Position numbers and translations under genes: made by a program
The notes under the pieces: generated by a model
What the model was told of the DNA's origin: nothing
The model's database searches: none
Seen by the model: only the letters and a program-made list of their open reading frames with translations
In this document: in pieces, positions 25,501-34,734 of the stretch
How positions within the stretch are numbered: the stretch's first letter is position 1
Layout: the number at the start of each line of letters is the position of its first letter
Source: Acorus gramineus
Lineage: Eukaryota; Streptophyta; Magnoliopsida; Acorales; Acoraceae
Length of the DNA stretch: 64,000 nt
NCBI GenBank assembly: GCA_030737835.1
Contig: CM060850.1
Span: 1,329,788 to 1,393,787 of the forward strand
Direction of reading: 5' to 3'

Positions 25501-27154
25501 TTTATAAGATGAACCTTCAATCACTAGACAGGATACAACAGCAGCAGCACTTAAAAGCATGTCCAAATATTTGTCAATGATGCTAAAATGATGCATTTGA
25601 AGGCCACATAGAACACACAAAACAATGGATAGATTTTGTTTGTAAATATAGGGCCACAGGTTGACATGAGACAGAAAAAAGACACACCCATGATGACGAT
25701 GATGGTGAAGATGATAGTGAGAAAAAAAACATACTCTCCAAGTTTACCACTGAAAACACCAGATTCTCTCAATCTCAATTCTTCCTCCCGTAGCTCATCC
25801 ACTTTATGCTTCTTCCTATAAAACTTATAAAATTCTTGCAAACGAGCAATGTCGTGGCTCTGGTCTATAACTCCATGCTCTCTCTTTGCTAATTTTTGCT
25901 GAAATCATAATCCATGACAACAATAAACATAAAAACATCAATAGAAACAATGCATTAGTCAAATCTTTCCAGCATCCACATCACACATGTTTTGGACTTC
26001 ACACACTGGTACCTTGTGAATGCAATAACATAAACAGCATGATACTGGAGAACAAAAAAAACTCCAAAAAAAAAAAGGTAATGGAAGATGACATACTTAC
26101 TTTGATAACAGACATTAAGCCCGTTTTGAACTGTAAAACACCTCTTCCCTCGCTATCAGGATCCAGGTTTTGCGCTAGTGAATATGCATGCTCACATACT
26201 GAAACAGGGCACAACAGAAAGTGCAAAGAGGACTTACATTTAGGGACTTCATATACATTTCAGCGGAAGGACCTGCTCCTAAACTACTTGATAAATCTTT
26301 TCTTTTCTTTTCTTTTTTTCTTTTTTTGATAAAATGGTAGGCAGCCACTCATATTTTATTAAAATAAAGAAAAGGCCAAAATAGAGAGTAGCATAAAACG
26401 AAACCAAAAGAGAGAACTATGACTAACCCCTATAGACAAGAATTCTATAAGGAGTTGAGCATGGCACAAACTACTTGATAAAATCTAAGAGGCATCAATT
26501 GGCAATTCAAGACGAGAATGGCATAAAATGAGATAACACTTGAAACTGATGAGGAGTAACTAACATGATATATAATATAATGTGTTTTTATTTTTTATTG
26601 GTAAGTTTTTTTTTTTTGGTAGTCTTCCCCTAAACCCAAGTCCCCTCACCAAAGAGGGGGTAACTCTATCATCCTACCAAGAGAACGTACGGTTAATAAA
26701 TGTGTTTTAGATATTAGAATTTCATTTCTGTAAATCACAAGAACCTCTGATTTGTGCAGACTACTGTATGACATGATAAACAAACATAGCATGACTTTGT
26801 GTAGTGATTCCTTCATCAGAACATCTCTTCTCTCTTCCCTTGTGGATCAAATAAGCAGGATACCATGAAATTTATATTAAAAAAACGATGAAGAAAGGCA
26901 ATAATCAGAGCATCGTCGGCATTTGCAACAGTGACAAAATAATTAAAAAAACACTTACAGATCCGAGCGACATCGGGATCATCCGCTTGAATCTCGTCAG
27001 CTGCTCCCAAAATCTCGTCGATGTGCCTGTTGTTCCTCAGAGAAGCAGGTACACTAATGCCAGTCCCTGGCCTTCCCTGTGCATCGGCGCCCAGTCGATC
27101 CCTTCGAATCGCCGCTCGGGCGAGCTTTTCCCAGTTCAGCTCGGATCGAGACAT
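51..27154 (-). CDS. CALS9: Callose synthase, CALS9/GSL10 type (5' 23 exons, partial)
   Basis: Plasma-membrane 1,3-beta-glucan (callose) synthase; the GSL8/GSL10 group acts in pollen and cell-plate callose deposition (known for the family). Exons inferred, high to low: 26959-27154, 26101-26198, 25735-25898, 23360-23483, 23019-23129, 22829-22954, 19946-20035, 19439-19536, 19210-19327, 18136-18261, 15973-16049, 15712-15790, 14147-14269, 6730-6832, 6469-6592, 6036-6225, 5868-5920, 5379-5439, 5187-5268, 4768-4817, 1589-1675, 157-242, 51-75. They sum to 2391 bp, 797 codons, with all phases agreeing and no internal stop. Visible: N-terminal MSRSELNWEKLARAAIRRDR, the LCEHAYSLAQNLD block, DAAMCEDVIAYNIIPLDAP, the FKS1 domain-1 stretch around IWGEAANIRFLPECLCYIFHH (residues about 350-375), then RGKTSFVEHRTFLHLYHSFH and five or six hydrophobic membrane segments (about residues 500-750). 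Family members are about 1,900 residues, so the catalytic glucan synthase domain lies off the left edge. Assignment to CALS9 rather than CALS10 rests on the DAAMCEDVIAYNIIPLDAP and RGKTSFVEHRTF blocks recalled from Arabidopsis. Odd points: exon 18 is followed by GA rather than GT, and exon 15 uses a weak GTTCGT donor. Confidence 0.93.
905..1155 (+). mobile_element. 5'-truncated LINE 3' end with A-rich tail
   Basis: The stretch ends with a T-rich trailer, an AATAAA-like TTTAATAAAAT and then an A-rich tail at 1,137-1,155. Comparable trailers with TTAATAAAAT occur at 4,180-4,190 and 24,077-24,091. No open reading frame survives. It lies in intron 21 of the callose synthase gene, antisense to it. 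Assignment to LINEs is inference from the tail and from the neighbouring remnants. Confidence 0.45.
1474..1507. repeat. (AAT)n microsatellite
   Basis: About eleven uninterrupted trinucleotide units in intron 21 of the callose synthase gene. Confidence 0.95.
2780..4235 (+). pseudogene. LINE ORF2 remnant with zf-RVT region
   Basis: C-terminal part of a plant L1-type non-LTR retrotransposon polyprotein, broken by frameshifts and stops. Between 2,790 and 3,280 the frames read like the region downstream of reverse transcriptase (AKVLPNGIKGIIGELR, then ALFWLDPWCDD). At about 3,658-3,725 one frame reads CPLCNRELKSVEHLFCNC, which has the C-x2-C and HLF-x-C pattern of the reverse-transcriptase zinc-binding domain. 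A trailer with TTAATAAAATTGTG ends the element near 4,190-4,235. It sits in intron 20 of the callose synthase gene on the opposite strand. The 5' end of the remnant is not defined. Confidence 0.75.
7790..7925. repeat. GCCTAGGC-rich palindromic repeat patch
   Basis: Dense recurrence of CCTAGGC, GACTAGGC and ACTAGGC on both strands in intron 13 of the callose synthase gene. This self-complementary pattern is seen in plant non-autonomous DNA elements, but I find no clean terminal repeats or target duplication. Confidence 0.4.
8134..8231. repeat. 49-bp tandem duplication
   Basis: Two adjacent copies (8,134-8,182 and 8,183-8,231) beginning ATACTAACATG and differing at a few positions, in intron 13 of the callose synthase gene. 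Confidence 0.9.
8925..9300 (-). pseudogene. LINE 3' remnant
   Basis: On the minus strand the stretch resembles that at 21,905-22,340: a degenerate coding tail followed by a trailer with TTTTATTAATAAGATC-like sequence. A run of 12 C at 9,120-9,131 interrupts it. Too degraded for a firm frame. Confidence 0.45.
9636..9863 (-). repeat. 3' LTR of the copia element
   Basis: 228 bp starting TGGAATAATATTG and ending ATGACTCCA on the plus strand. It matches the right-hand LTR but carries about 60 extra GC-rich bases near 9,740-9,825, which accounts for the length difference. Confidence 0.9.
9874..10840 (-). pseudogene. copia reverse transcriptase C-half and RNase H remnant
   Basis: The catalytic YVDD is encoded near 10,815-10,830, followed by IIITGDD, SQRKYTLDLLEDTGMLG and the RT-to-RNase H connection. 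After a frame break near 10,150 the RNase H end reads CDNSSAIMFASD and HERTKHIEVDVHFLQEKV. The frame break removes coding capacity. Confidence 0.85.
10929..11770 (-). pseudogene. copia integrase joined to reverse transcriptase
   Basis: The GAG-pre-integrase signature ARLGHANFQHL is near 11,730-11,770. The integrase core shows HSDVWG, a second aspartate in IRSDNKGEY and the glutamate in EQNGVAERK (11,290-11,620). In the same open frame the sequence passes directly from FLINQTPGKDFH to TFAPVAKLTTVRLL of reverse transcriptase. The integrase C-terminus and the start of the RT region are therefore missing. Confidence 0.85.
12070..13309 (-). pseudogene. copia gag and protease remnant
   Basis: A gag-like frame opens with ATG at 13,309 and shifts frame near 13,160. 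The second frame (12,781-13,227) is UBN2/gag-like with NQWEINNCTVLGWL. A CCHC zinc knuckle (C-x2-C-x4-H-x4-C) lies near 12,465-12,510, and the aspartic protease motif VIDSGATEHMSG near 12,135-12,170. The frames are interrupted, so no intact polyprotein can be made. Confidence 0.85.
13420..13586 (-). repeat. 5' LTR of the copia element
   Basis: 167 bp, direct repeat of 9,636-9,863 with several substitutions. It lacks most of the GC-rich segment present in the other LTR, leaving a short palindrome of GGGGGGC and GCCCCCC. Confidence 0.9.
15845..15925 (-). repeat. Short LINE-trailer-like fragment
   Basis: A T-rich run followed by a GATTTTATTTAAAATAC trailer resembles the antisense 3' ends of the LINE remnants elsewhere in this gene. 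It lies inside the 182-bp intron 11 of the callose synthase gene. Weak support. Confidence 0.25.
16811..17062. repeat. 126-bp tandem duplication
   Basis: Two head-to-tail copies (16,811-16,936 and 16,937-17,062), starting ATCACTGCT and differing at only a few bases, in intron 10 of the callose synthase gene. 126 is a multiple of three, so an open frame spans both copies by chance. Confidence 0.95.
17541..17870. repeat. Imperfect ~166-bp tandem duplication
   Basis: Two adjacent copies each starting GAACCTCAAT and containing TTCACCGAACA and GAGGTGTATGCCTGTC. The spacer differs mainly in the length of an A run. In intron 10 of the callose synthase gene, 0.5 kb from the 126-bp duplication. Confidence 0.9.
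17931..17951. repeat. (GA)n microsatellite
   Basis: About ten uninterrupted GA units in intron 10 of the callose synthase gene. Confidence 0.9.
21905..22340 (-). pseudogene. LINE 3' remnant with coding tail
   Basis: On the minus strand a frame around 22,105-22,245 reads WLTRNEGIFQNKRAYLAN, typical of the extreme C-terminus of plant L1 reverse transcriptase proteins, followed by a stop and a trailer with TTAATCAATAAAAG. A 22-base A run (21,905-21,926) stands at the trailer side. Located in intron 6 of the callose synthase gene, same strand as the gene. Confidence 0.65.
23777..23860. repeat. 42-bp tandem duplication
   Basis: Two adjacent copies beginning TAGTTTTCTAA and ending CATTGA, about 90 percent alike, in intron 3 of the callose synthase gene. 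Confidence 0.85.
23935..24115 (+). mobile_element. LINE 3' trailer remnant
   Basis: The trailer contains TTTAATAAAATTGTG, then a short T-rich stretch and an A run, closely like 4,180-4,235. The 5' end is undefined and no coding frame survives. Confidence 0.45.
26305..26690 (-). repeat. Antisense LINE-trailer-like fragments
   Basis: Two pyrimidine-rich runs (26,305-26,330 and 26,607-26,620) each precede short sequence resembling antisense LINE tails (TTTTATTAAAATAAAG). They lie in intron 1 of the callose synthase gene. Weak support; no coding frame. Confidence 0.3.
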
Positions 27155-27460
27155 CCTTCCTTCAACTATCTTCTCCGAACAGCATCAACGATGAAACCCT
27201 AGAAACAATGGATAGACCGATATGAGGGTGTGTGTGTGTGAGAGAGAGACAGAGAGATGGATTTAGGGTTTTGGGGGGTTACGGTGACGGAATGATTTCG
27301 GACGCGCTTTTTTTGCTCTGTTTGAGGAGACTCTCTTTCCCCTCTCCAAACAACGAAAATACGAAGAAATTGCGATTTGTGCTTATTTATGGGTGGGGAG
27401 GAGTTGTGAAAAAAAAAAGTTAATTAGGAAGTGGAACGAGCGAGATCCGGTAACTTTGGT
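27155..27460 (-). promoter_or_regulatory. 5' leader and proximal promoter of the callose synthase gene
   Basis: Sequence just upstream of the callose synthase ATG. It holds a GT run followed by a GA run (27,227-27,260 on the plus strand), which would lie in the leader, and an AT-rich TATA-like stretch near 27,380-27,392. The transcription start is not determinable from sequence alone, so the leader/promoter border is a guess. Confidence 0.4.
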
Positions 27461-28451
27461 TTTAAGTTTTTATTAACCTGTTGTTGCCGGTCCTTCGGTG
27501 ACATTTTTTTGGAGGGTTAACCTTTAACGGGGCGGGGAAACCGGAGATATCCGGTTGGATTTTTGGGATGGACGTGTCGATCGAAATATCCGCGACGATG
27601 TGCACTTTGTCTTGTTTCACTGGCGTGATCTGAACCGTCCGTTCTAGAATTATACGATCTTAAATGATCGTAAGATCTTAAATGATCTTGAAAGTCGTAA
27701 ATGATCGTGCTTAACGGTAGGGAGCGGACAGCCTGGAATGGCTTGAACCGAGATTTATAAATAATTTTTAAATTTTCTTAAAAAAAAAGTTTAAAGTTCT
27801 AAAACACTCAAATCAATTATTTTTAAAACTTTTACTTAAAAAAATCTAATCTAGCATTCTTCTCGGATAGAATGACTTAATTATTCTTATACCATTTTAT
27901 ATTTAAACTCTCACTGGTCCAATCTAAAATAATTTATACACCGCATCAACTAATAAATATTAACAATGTGGAAAATGATTTTCTATTGGAGACTGTGTTT
28001 ACATTTTATTTTACATTTTTGTGTGTATACATTTTTGTGTTTAAAATTTGGGTATTTTTCTCCTTGTTGTTAACCTTATATATAATTATTATACTCTGTT
28101 GTATATAAACAGGATCTGCAGTACACGTAATCTTATCTCTATGTCAAATACAGAATATATTTATGTCATTATCAAATCTATGAGGTAACACGTAAATATC
28201 AAATGAAAGATTATTAAAGTTAATAAAAAAACTATAAATTAGATTGAAAAATTAATAATTAAAATGAATAACCTATGAATTATACTGAAGCATGCATGAT
28301 TTTTTTCAAAAAAACGTATGAGTTGAATTGTAACATGCATGAGTCAATCTAAACAACTATTAAATCAAAATGATCAAGCAACTGTTGAGCTAAACTAAAC
28401 CACTATTAAATCGAATTGTAGTAATAATTTTTTGAACCGAACACTTATGAA
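27461..28451. other. Spacer upstream of callose synthase
   Basis: AT-rich spacer without recognisable genes. At 27,650-27,710 the motif TAAATGATC occurs three times, interleaved with its partial inverse. The remainder shows nothing I can name. Confidence 0.5.
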
Positions 28452-28939
28452 TACGAGTGATAAACGAGTCGAATGAGTTGAGCTTGAATGAGCCGAGTTT
28501 TGACCTGTTCAAGCTCGGCTCGGTTCAGGATCGAACTTCATTTCGTGTTCAAGCTTGGCTGTTGGGCTCGTGAAAAGCTCAGTTGAAGCTCAGCTCGGCT
28601 CGTTTGTTAAACAAGTCAAGCCGAAGCTCGAATCAAGGATTGGCTCGAGTTCGTTTAGCTAAAAAAAAAATCTTGTTTAACATTTGAGAAGTCACATTTC
28701 ACAAATCACAACACCTTATACGCGTGAAAGTAACGTAAGCTTGGGCTCGGGCTCGGACTCAGCTCTTTTCCCTTTTTTATGTTAAGTAAACAAGCTCGTC
28801 TGGGCTTAGGCTCGGCTCGACTCGTTTACAAACCAAGTTTTAAAAATTATTCAAGCTCGACTCATTTGTCTAATCAAACGAGTATGAACAAACTTTAACC
28901 GAGTCGAGTCCGAGCTGCTCGACTCATTTACCAACCCTA
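28452..28939. mobile_element. hAT-type MITE, AGCTCG-rich family, copy 1
   Basis: Terminal inverted repeats TACGAGTGATAAACGAG and, inverted, TAGGGTTGGTAAATGAG. The body is rich in AGCTCG/CGAGCT, and the copy is inverted relative to that at 41,336-41,807. Flanked by CTTATGAA and CTCATGAA (7 of 8 matching), fitting the 8-bp target duplication of hAT elements. No coding capacity. Confidence 0.85.
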
Positions 28940-30239
28940 CTCATGAATGAAAATGAACAATCTATTCATCAAATTGAATAAAATTTAAATTCACCAACTA
29001 TTGAATTGAATCCAAACATTTATGAATTATATGAAATAACTATTGAATATATGTTTAGCTCGTTTCATTCATTCTCTTGTTCCATTTGACACTCGCTAGC
29101 ATGGCACCTAGCATCTATCCCTATTCGAATAAGCAAGGCTAACTGGATCTAAGTATTGATATACATTCAATCTATTTATGCAATTTTGTTTGTCATTTGT
29201 ATATCATTAATGCAATATTAAATTGTGAGAGCACATCCTCCCATAATCCCATGTATCAATATATACTTTATTAAAAATATAAATAAAGATTTTATACATG
29301 TACTTGATCCATATGAGCATATATTTCATTAATGAGTTATGTACCTTTGATCCGGATCATAATTCACAAACTCGATGAGTCAAACCCTGTGTCATCATAA
29401 ACTACTCTAGCAACCCCCGCCCCTTCAATTCAACCTTGATTGTCTCCTTTGCATGACTTTTTTGTAAGAAAATTGATCTTTAGACAAGATTTTAAACAGT
29501 TTGATAACGTAGATCAATCATTAGATGACATGTCATCTTATTACTTTTGATAAGGTGTCATCATTTTATGATCAGTTCACATCAGTTTGGATCATAATAC
29601 TAATTAAAATTTTTATTACTCGATCATTTTCCCTTTTTTTCCTAAACCAAACCTAGCTTCCAGTGATCCATATATAACTCTGGATTTTTATTGCCCATGT
29701 TTGGTTCGAAAATAAACCTATAATAAATTAAAATTAGTCAGAATAACCTCATTATGAATGTTTAGATGATTGGAATAAATGAGAATATGTATGCCTTAAA
29801 TAAATGGTATATGAATTCCATCCACCCATTAGAATAAAGTTATTCCAAGTTATTCAAATTAAAAGAATATGTGGGCTCATTGTCAAATCAATTATCATCA
29901 CCTCTTATAAATCAACTTTTAAATCAACTATCATTATTTTTTTACCTTTCATAAATTCTTATTCACACGTTATTAACATTTTATTCAAACAACAAAAACT
30001 TTACGGTTACGTTTTCTATAATAATTTAAAATACAACTAAATATAAAATTATTTTATTTTTATTTATATTATAATAATCATAAATCTCATAATAATTTAA
30101 TTATCGAATCAAATATGGATAGAGTGTTCCTCATCCCACCGGTATTAAATTGGTTTTTTTTGTGTATTTGAAACAAATCAATACCACCCCTTTCACATTC
30201 TAACCCACCCCGACAAAAACACCTCGCATGCTCTCTCCC

Positions 30240-30720
30240 GATTCCCCCTTCACACGGAGAGGTTCAGAACTTCAGATCAATGTTGTAGAACACCGACGAT
30301 GTGCCGCCCACTCTAGAGACGCCGTCGTAGTGGCAGCTCTTGTGTTCTCGAAGGCGACAAGGAGGGTGGCGGTTGGTGGTGGTGGCGACTTCGTGTGGAT
30401 CTGAGGCGGAGGTTGGTGGTGGTAGATGCGGCGGCACCACCTCGAGCGAGCATGAGGAGGCGGAGGGCTAGGTACTCCTCCTCTGTAGGGGGTGGGGTCG
30501 AGGTCGAAGGTTAGAATAGGATGGAGATAGGACCGTCACCGCCATGGATGAATCAAACTTTGTTGTGGTGGCAGAAGCGACACAAGCTGCTGGGGGTACT
30601 GGTGGAGGAGGAAGATGGGCTTGTGAGACTGAAAATGGGTTCATCTAATGAGGGGTTACATTTTTATTATTTTATTTGTTTTAAAAGAAAAGTGGATTTT
30701 TGAGGGGAAGTTTTAATGGA
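30240..30720. other. GC-rich patch of unknown nature
   Basis: An island of higher GC (GGTGGCGG and GGAGG motifs) in AT-rich spacer, present in copy A of the duplication but not in copy B. A 60-codon open frame at 30,521-30,703 resembles nothing I know. It may be a captured gene fragment. Confidence 0.35.
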
Positions 30721-30817
30721 GGGTTCAGGTAAGAGAAGGAGATGCAGGTTAAGAAAAAGAGATTAGGAAAGAAAGAAGATATTATAAATGATAGGGATGG
30801 GTTTACAGGGTATCATG

Positions 30818-31366
30818 TAGGTCTGTTAACGGGTCGCAGGTCGATTCGGACCTGATCCAATAAAAGGCGTAAATACTCGACCCGAAAGACCCGACAATCA
30901 AAACGGGTCAGGTCTGGGTCTACTCCGACTCAATCTTATGGACCCGTTCGACCCGATTGACTCAACCCAAAGATTATGTAATTTTTTTATATTTATGATC
31001 CAATCTAACACTCATGATTCAACGAAACATTTATAACTAAATATTGAATAATCATTTAAAATTTTAAATATTTGAAATATTTTTATAAATTTTTGAATTT
31101 ACGTAAAAACACAATAATCTAAACCGTATTCCAAATATTTTCTCATAAAACATTTAAAAATTAAAATAGTGAAGAACTATTTATAATACATTAGACTCTA
31201 TTAAAAAAAAAAAATAAAGCCATTGTAGACCCTGAAAAATTTCTGAATCTCTCTTTGTCTGGCTTGAACTTGTAAATGAATCGACCTGACCCGAGACCCG
31301 ATATAGACCCGACAATTAAACGGATCGGGTCTGGGTCCACCCTGACCTGACCCATCAACATGCCTA
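30818..31366. mobile_element. hAT-type MITE, GACCCG-rich family
   Basis: Starts TAGGTCTGTTAACGGGTC and ends with the inverse of TAGGCATGTTGATGGGTC. Perfect 8-bp target duplication GTATCATG at 30,810-30,817 and 31,367-31,374. The two ends are rich in GACCCG and CGGGTC, so the element can fold on itself. No coding capacity. Confidence 0.9.
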
Positions 31367-32086
31367 GTATCATGTTATTCTTTTATTGTCGGGGTGGGTT
31401 CGCTGTTTTTGAAAAACTGAAGGGGTGGATAAAGATAGTGGGGTGGGTTAGAATAATACTTGGGTGGAAATAATGGCCCCTTCCATCATTCCATAGCCTT
31501 TACTAGTCATTTAGATCCATAAAAAATATAAGGTAGTGTGAAGTTTCAAAGGCAGTGGTGGGTGTTGTTTGGATGTTTAGGTGGTTATTGAAGCCTATCA
31601 AACCATAATAACAGTTTTCTTCCGTGCCAAACATAATCCTTTGTGGAGCCATGAGGAAATGCAACATAAATCGTAAAAAACCTCTTCAAGGTAATCTAAT
31701 CATAAACAAATTTGTGTCATATAAGTTGAGTATTAGTTCACACAACAATTTTCTACATGGGATTTCGTTACCACAAAGATAGTTATGACTCACAAATCTC
31801 ATAAATCTCACGAAGAGAATATAACAAGAGTCCAAGTACCCAACAATATTTTGCTGTATCAAATACATTAATATCTCTCCAACCTTATTTATTAATCATA
31901 CATCCCTTGAAGAATCTCACTTTTAAAGAATCATTACATAAAACGATACCATTATGTAACCATTCATATAAAAGTAATTATAAATATAATGGTGTGCTGC
32001 CAGTAGCCATGTTTCATTCTTCCCTCATTATGTCATATGCGTGTGTATGTATATATATAATGTGTGTATATATCATGATCTACTGA

Positions 32087-32446
32087 TCAAGCATAGCCAC
32101 ACATGCCGGAGGAGCAGAGCACGCCGGGCAGGCAAGAGAGGGAGCACTTGCCACAGTGGTTGGCGTCGGTGGACAGGTCCACGCACTCCCCTCCGCAGCA
32201 CCTCTGCCCCATCGGACAAGCGCGCCCGCACGCGCCGCAGTTGAAAGGGTTAGTGGAGAGGTCCTTGCATGCGCGGTTGAAGCAGCAGGCGTGGTTGGGG
32301 GACATCGCCCAGCACGCGCTCGCGTTGTGCGCGCACGTGTGGTGGCGGCGATGCTCGGACGGTGGAAATGGGACAGCCGAGGAGGCTTGGATGGCCGTGA
32401 TGATGAGGATGGTCAGGAGGAGGTGGAGGCGGCTTGTGAGGGCCAT
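32087..32446 (-). CDS. STIG1-like cysteine-rich secreted protein, copy A
   Basis: Single-exon gene for 119 residues. Family members are small extracellular proteins; stigma-specific STIG1 of tobacco, tomato and petunia acts in stigma exudate and pollen-tube growth (known for the family). Visible: a hydrophobic signal peptide at residues about 1-24 ending SSA, then a mature region with 16 cysteines, including CCFNRACKDLSTNPFNCGAC, CCGGECVDLS and the C-terminal CSSGMCGYA typical of STIG1 proteins. Length and cysteine spacing fit the family. A TATA box lies about 60 bases upstream. Its tandem relative at 36,538-36,897 differs at only three residues (Leu/Phe in the signal peptide, His/Asp, Gly/Ser). 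Tissue of expression cannot be read from sequence. Confidence 0.93.
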   Translation of the reverse strand: MALTSRLHLLLTILIITAIQASSAVPFPPSEHRRHHTCAHNASACWAMSPNHACCFNRACKDLSTNPFNCGACGRACPMGQRCCGGECVDLSTDANHCGKCSLSCLPGVLCSSGMCGYA

Positions 32447-32505
32447 TGGAAGGTCTTGGTGTTTGTTTGTGTTTGTGTGGGGTTTGGGTTTGGTGGGGGG
32501 TGGGG

Positions 32506-32515
32506 ATTTATATAG
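32506..32515 (-). promoter_or_regulatory. TATA box of STIG1-like copy A
   Basis: CTATATAAAT on the minus strand, 60 bases upstream of the ATG, conserved in position and sequence before copy B. This would give a short leader of about 30 bases. Confidence 0.75.
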
Positions 32516-33448
32516 ATGAGAGAGGGGGTCAGTTGTATGTGTGATTTGGGTTTGAAGAGACTCACATGGTTTGTCTTTGTTGTTAAATTTTTTGTTGGTT
32601 TTACTTTGCTTTAAAAATGTGAACTGTGAGGTTGGAAATTATGGTGGGCTCGTGTGCGGTGTACACAAATATGGCAGCATACGATCAAGCAGTACTAGAA
32701 AAAAATAATATGTTATGCTTGGTATTTACTGTATTCATCTCGGTTTGAATTTTTTTTTTGAAATATTTATTGTTTAATAAAATATATATTTTTATAAATA
32801 ATAAAATAGATATTTAAATGAATTGAATGTTTATATTACGCTTAATTATAATAGAATATATAGTATATTTTGCTTAAGTGATTTGTACTGTTATAATTGA
32901 CGTGGTGTGGTGTGTGTGTGTTTTTGACTGAATATTTATATATAGGGTAATTTGTATAAATAACATCGTTGGAATGGATATTTGTAAATTTAACACCTCC
33001 TCTATGTGAATCTTAGCAAAAGTAGCACTTAACTCAGTTAATATTTTTTCTTTTTAAACTAGAGGTGCCATATATATGTAGTGTCTCTTTTATTTTTTTT
33101 TGTTTTTTTGTTATTTTAAAAGGTTATTTTAAGTAATGTGATCACTTTTTCTTCTATGACTAAATATTAATTGCTGTAATTTTTTTTATCAACTATTTAA
33201 TTAAATTTGAATGGTTGAAATTTCTTTTTTTTTTTGGTTGAGACAAAAGAAGATCATGGAAAAATTATTTTTCTTTATCTTTATCAATTAAATTTTTTAA
33301 TTAAAAATTTTTTAATTGAAAAAAAAATCTTAACCATTAAAATTTAATATAAAAAATCTCAACTATCAATATTTAATCAAATATAGAGAAGTGACCTCAA
33401 AAAATTAAAAACAAAGGAGGCGCCAAACCTCCGGTATTAAAAAAAAAA

Positions 33449-33936
33449 GGGTTAAAGATATCTAAGTCTTTGCAAACATGGGTAATCCCATATAAGTTCT
33501 TATCAAAGTTGGGGCAGACGTATAAATCTTTAAAAACTCATAAAAACCCATATACATCCCTGGTTTGAACAAAAATTAATCATAACCCAACCTACCTTAC
33601 TTAACTTTAACATATAAACATGAAATGATTAAATTATCCTCAAATTTTTAACCGTTTTCAAACAATACCTCAATAAAAATGAAGAAACATAAAAAGTCTT
33701 GCAAGAATAATTTGATCTTTGCATGGACTAATTTGTTTTTATGATTGTTTATGGAGATTATAATATTTACACAATTACATGGTGATAAAATATTCTGTCA
33801 AATTTGAATGAAAATTTAATCCGATGAGGATAATTAGGTTTTTGTGAGTTTTTAGGGACTCACGTGTCTGCCCCAATTTTCACGGGGACTTATATGGGAT
33901 TACCCATGTTTACAGGGATGTAGATGTCTTTAACCC
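33449..33936. mobile_element. Foldback MITE with ~92-bp terminal inverted repeats
   Basis: The left arm 33,449-33,540 starts GGGTTAAAGATATCTAAG, and the right arm 33,845-33,936 is its imperfect inverse. Both contain ATGGGTAATCCCATATAAGT and TGGGGCAGAC. The flanks are A runs, so a target duplication (possibly 9-bp TAAAAAAAA) cannot be placed with certainty. Long arms suggest a Mutator-like foldback, but the superfamily is inference. Confidence 0.8.
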
Positions 33937-34127
33937 TAAAAAAAAGGTTAATGTTGATCGGTGCTATTTTTTTACAAATATTCAGTTTTTTATGCTATTT
34001 TTGCTAATTATCCTTATATATAATTATACCACACATTGTTTTTCTAAAATTTGTTTATATGTCAATGATTTTCTTGTGAAATCACTAAAAAATAAAAGCA
34101 ACCGTAAGAAGCAAATATTCATCTAAG

Positions 34128-34206
34128 GCTTCGTTTGGTTGCACGTTTAGGGTAGCTTTTGTTTTTTGAAAAGCTGAAAAGCTAAAATCGTGCAACCAAA
34201 CGGGGT
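34128..34206. repeat. Short inverted repeat (TTTGGTTGCACG)
   Basis: CGTTTGGTTGCACG near 34,134-34,147 is matched by CGTGCAACCAAACG near 34,188-34,201. This marks the start of an insertion private to duplication copy A (34,126-34,500), probably a MITE end. Confidence 0.55.
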
Positions 34207-34734
34207 AACTTTATTCAGAATCAGAAGCTGGATTCCTTTTAATTTTTTCCTCGAAATCCGTGTTTTGAAAAGCTCAAAAACATTGCTTTTTGGTCGGACT
34301 CGATTTTTTGAATTGAAAAACAATTTTATCTGTCAAATATCAACTGCTTTGAAATATTGATTCCTGAATTAAAAAAAAGCATCCCAATAAAAATTAAGGT
34401 TTAAAATCATCTTAAAAAATAGTTTTATTCTAAAAATTATTTTTTAATATGTGTTTACAAACATATCCTAAATAATCTATCTAATTTTTATTTTTTTTCA
34501 CCAAAAGGATACTTTCCATTTACAATACTGGTGGGACCATGGAATTGTGCATTGTGGGAGGATGGACAGGGTGGAGTCATTCTTTTATAAAGACACACCT
34601 GTTTATGGTGTGATCCCATCCTCCTCCCCCACCTGACTCATGGGATCACGCGCTTTGAAAAAGCTTATAAGTAACAGGCGTGATATTGGGAGGGTAGGGT
34701 GTGAAGATAAACACACGAACCCTGAAAACGTTAC

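Larger units (their letters stand above)
29240..34725. repeat. Segmental duplication, copy A
   Basis: Collinear blocks match copy B (35,308-39,085): 29,240-29,690 with 35,308-35,830; 31,480-32,560 with 35,840-37,010; 32,625-32,760 with 37,080-37,205; 34,020-34,125 with 37,335-37,440; and 34,500-34,725 with 38,340-39,085. Between the blocks copy A holds private insertions, including the hAT MITE (30,818-31,366) and a foldback element (33,449-33,936). Boundaries were judged by eye. Confidence 0.8.

Noticed and set aside
26816..26958. Extension of the first callose synthase exon past 26,959
   Set aside because: A GTAAGTG donor at 26,958 and the phase of exon 2 (starting 26,198) restore the family sequence RILCEHAYS, so the extension is intron.
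32103..32519. Open frames of 138 and 119 codons on the plus strand over STIG1 copy A, and equivalents at 36,554-36,979
   Set aside because: They are antisense shadows of the GC-rich STIG1 coding regions; no family resemblance, and composition explains the open frames.
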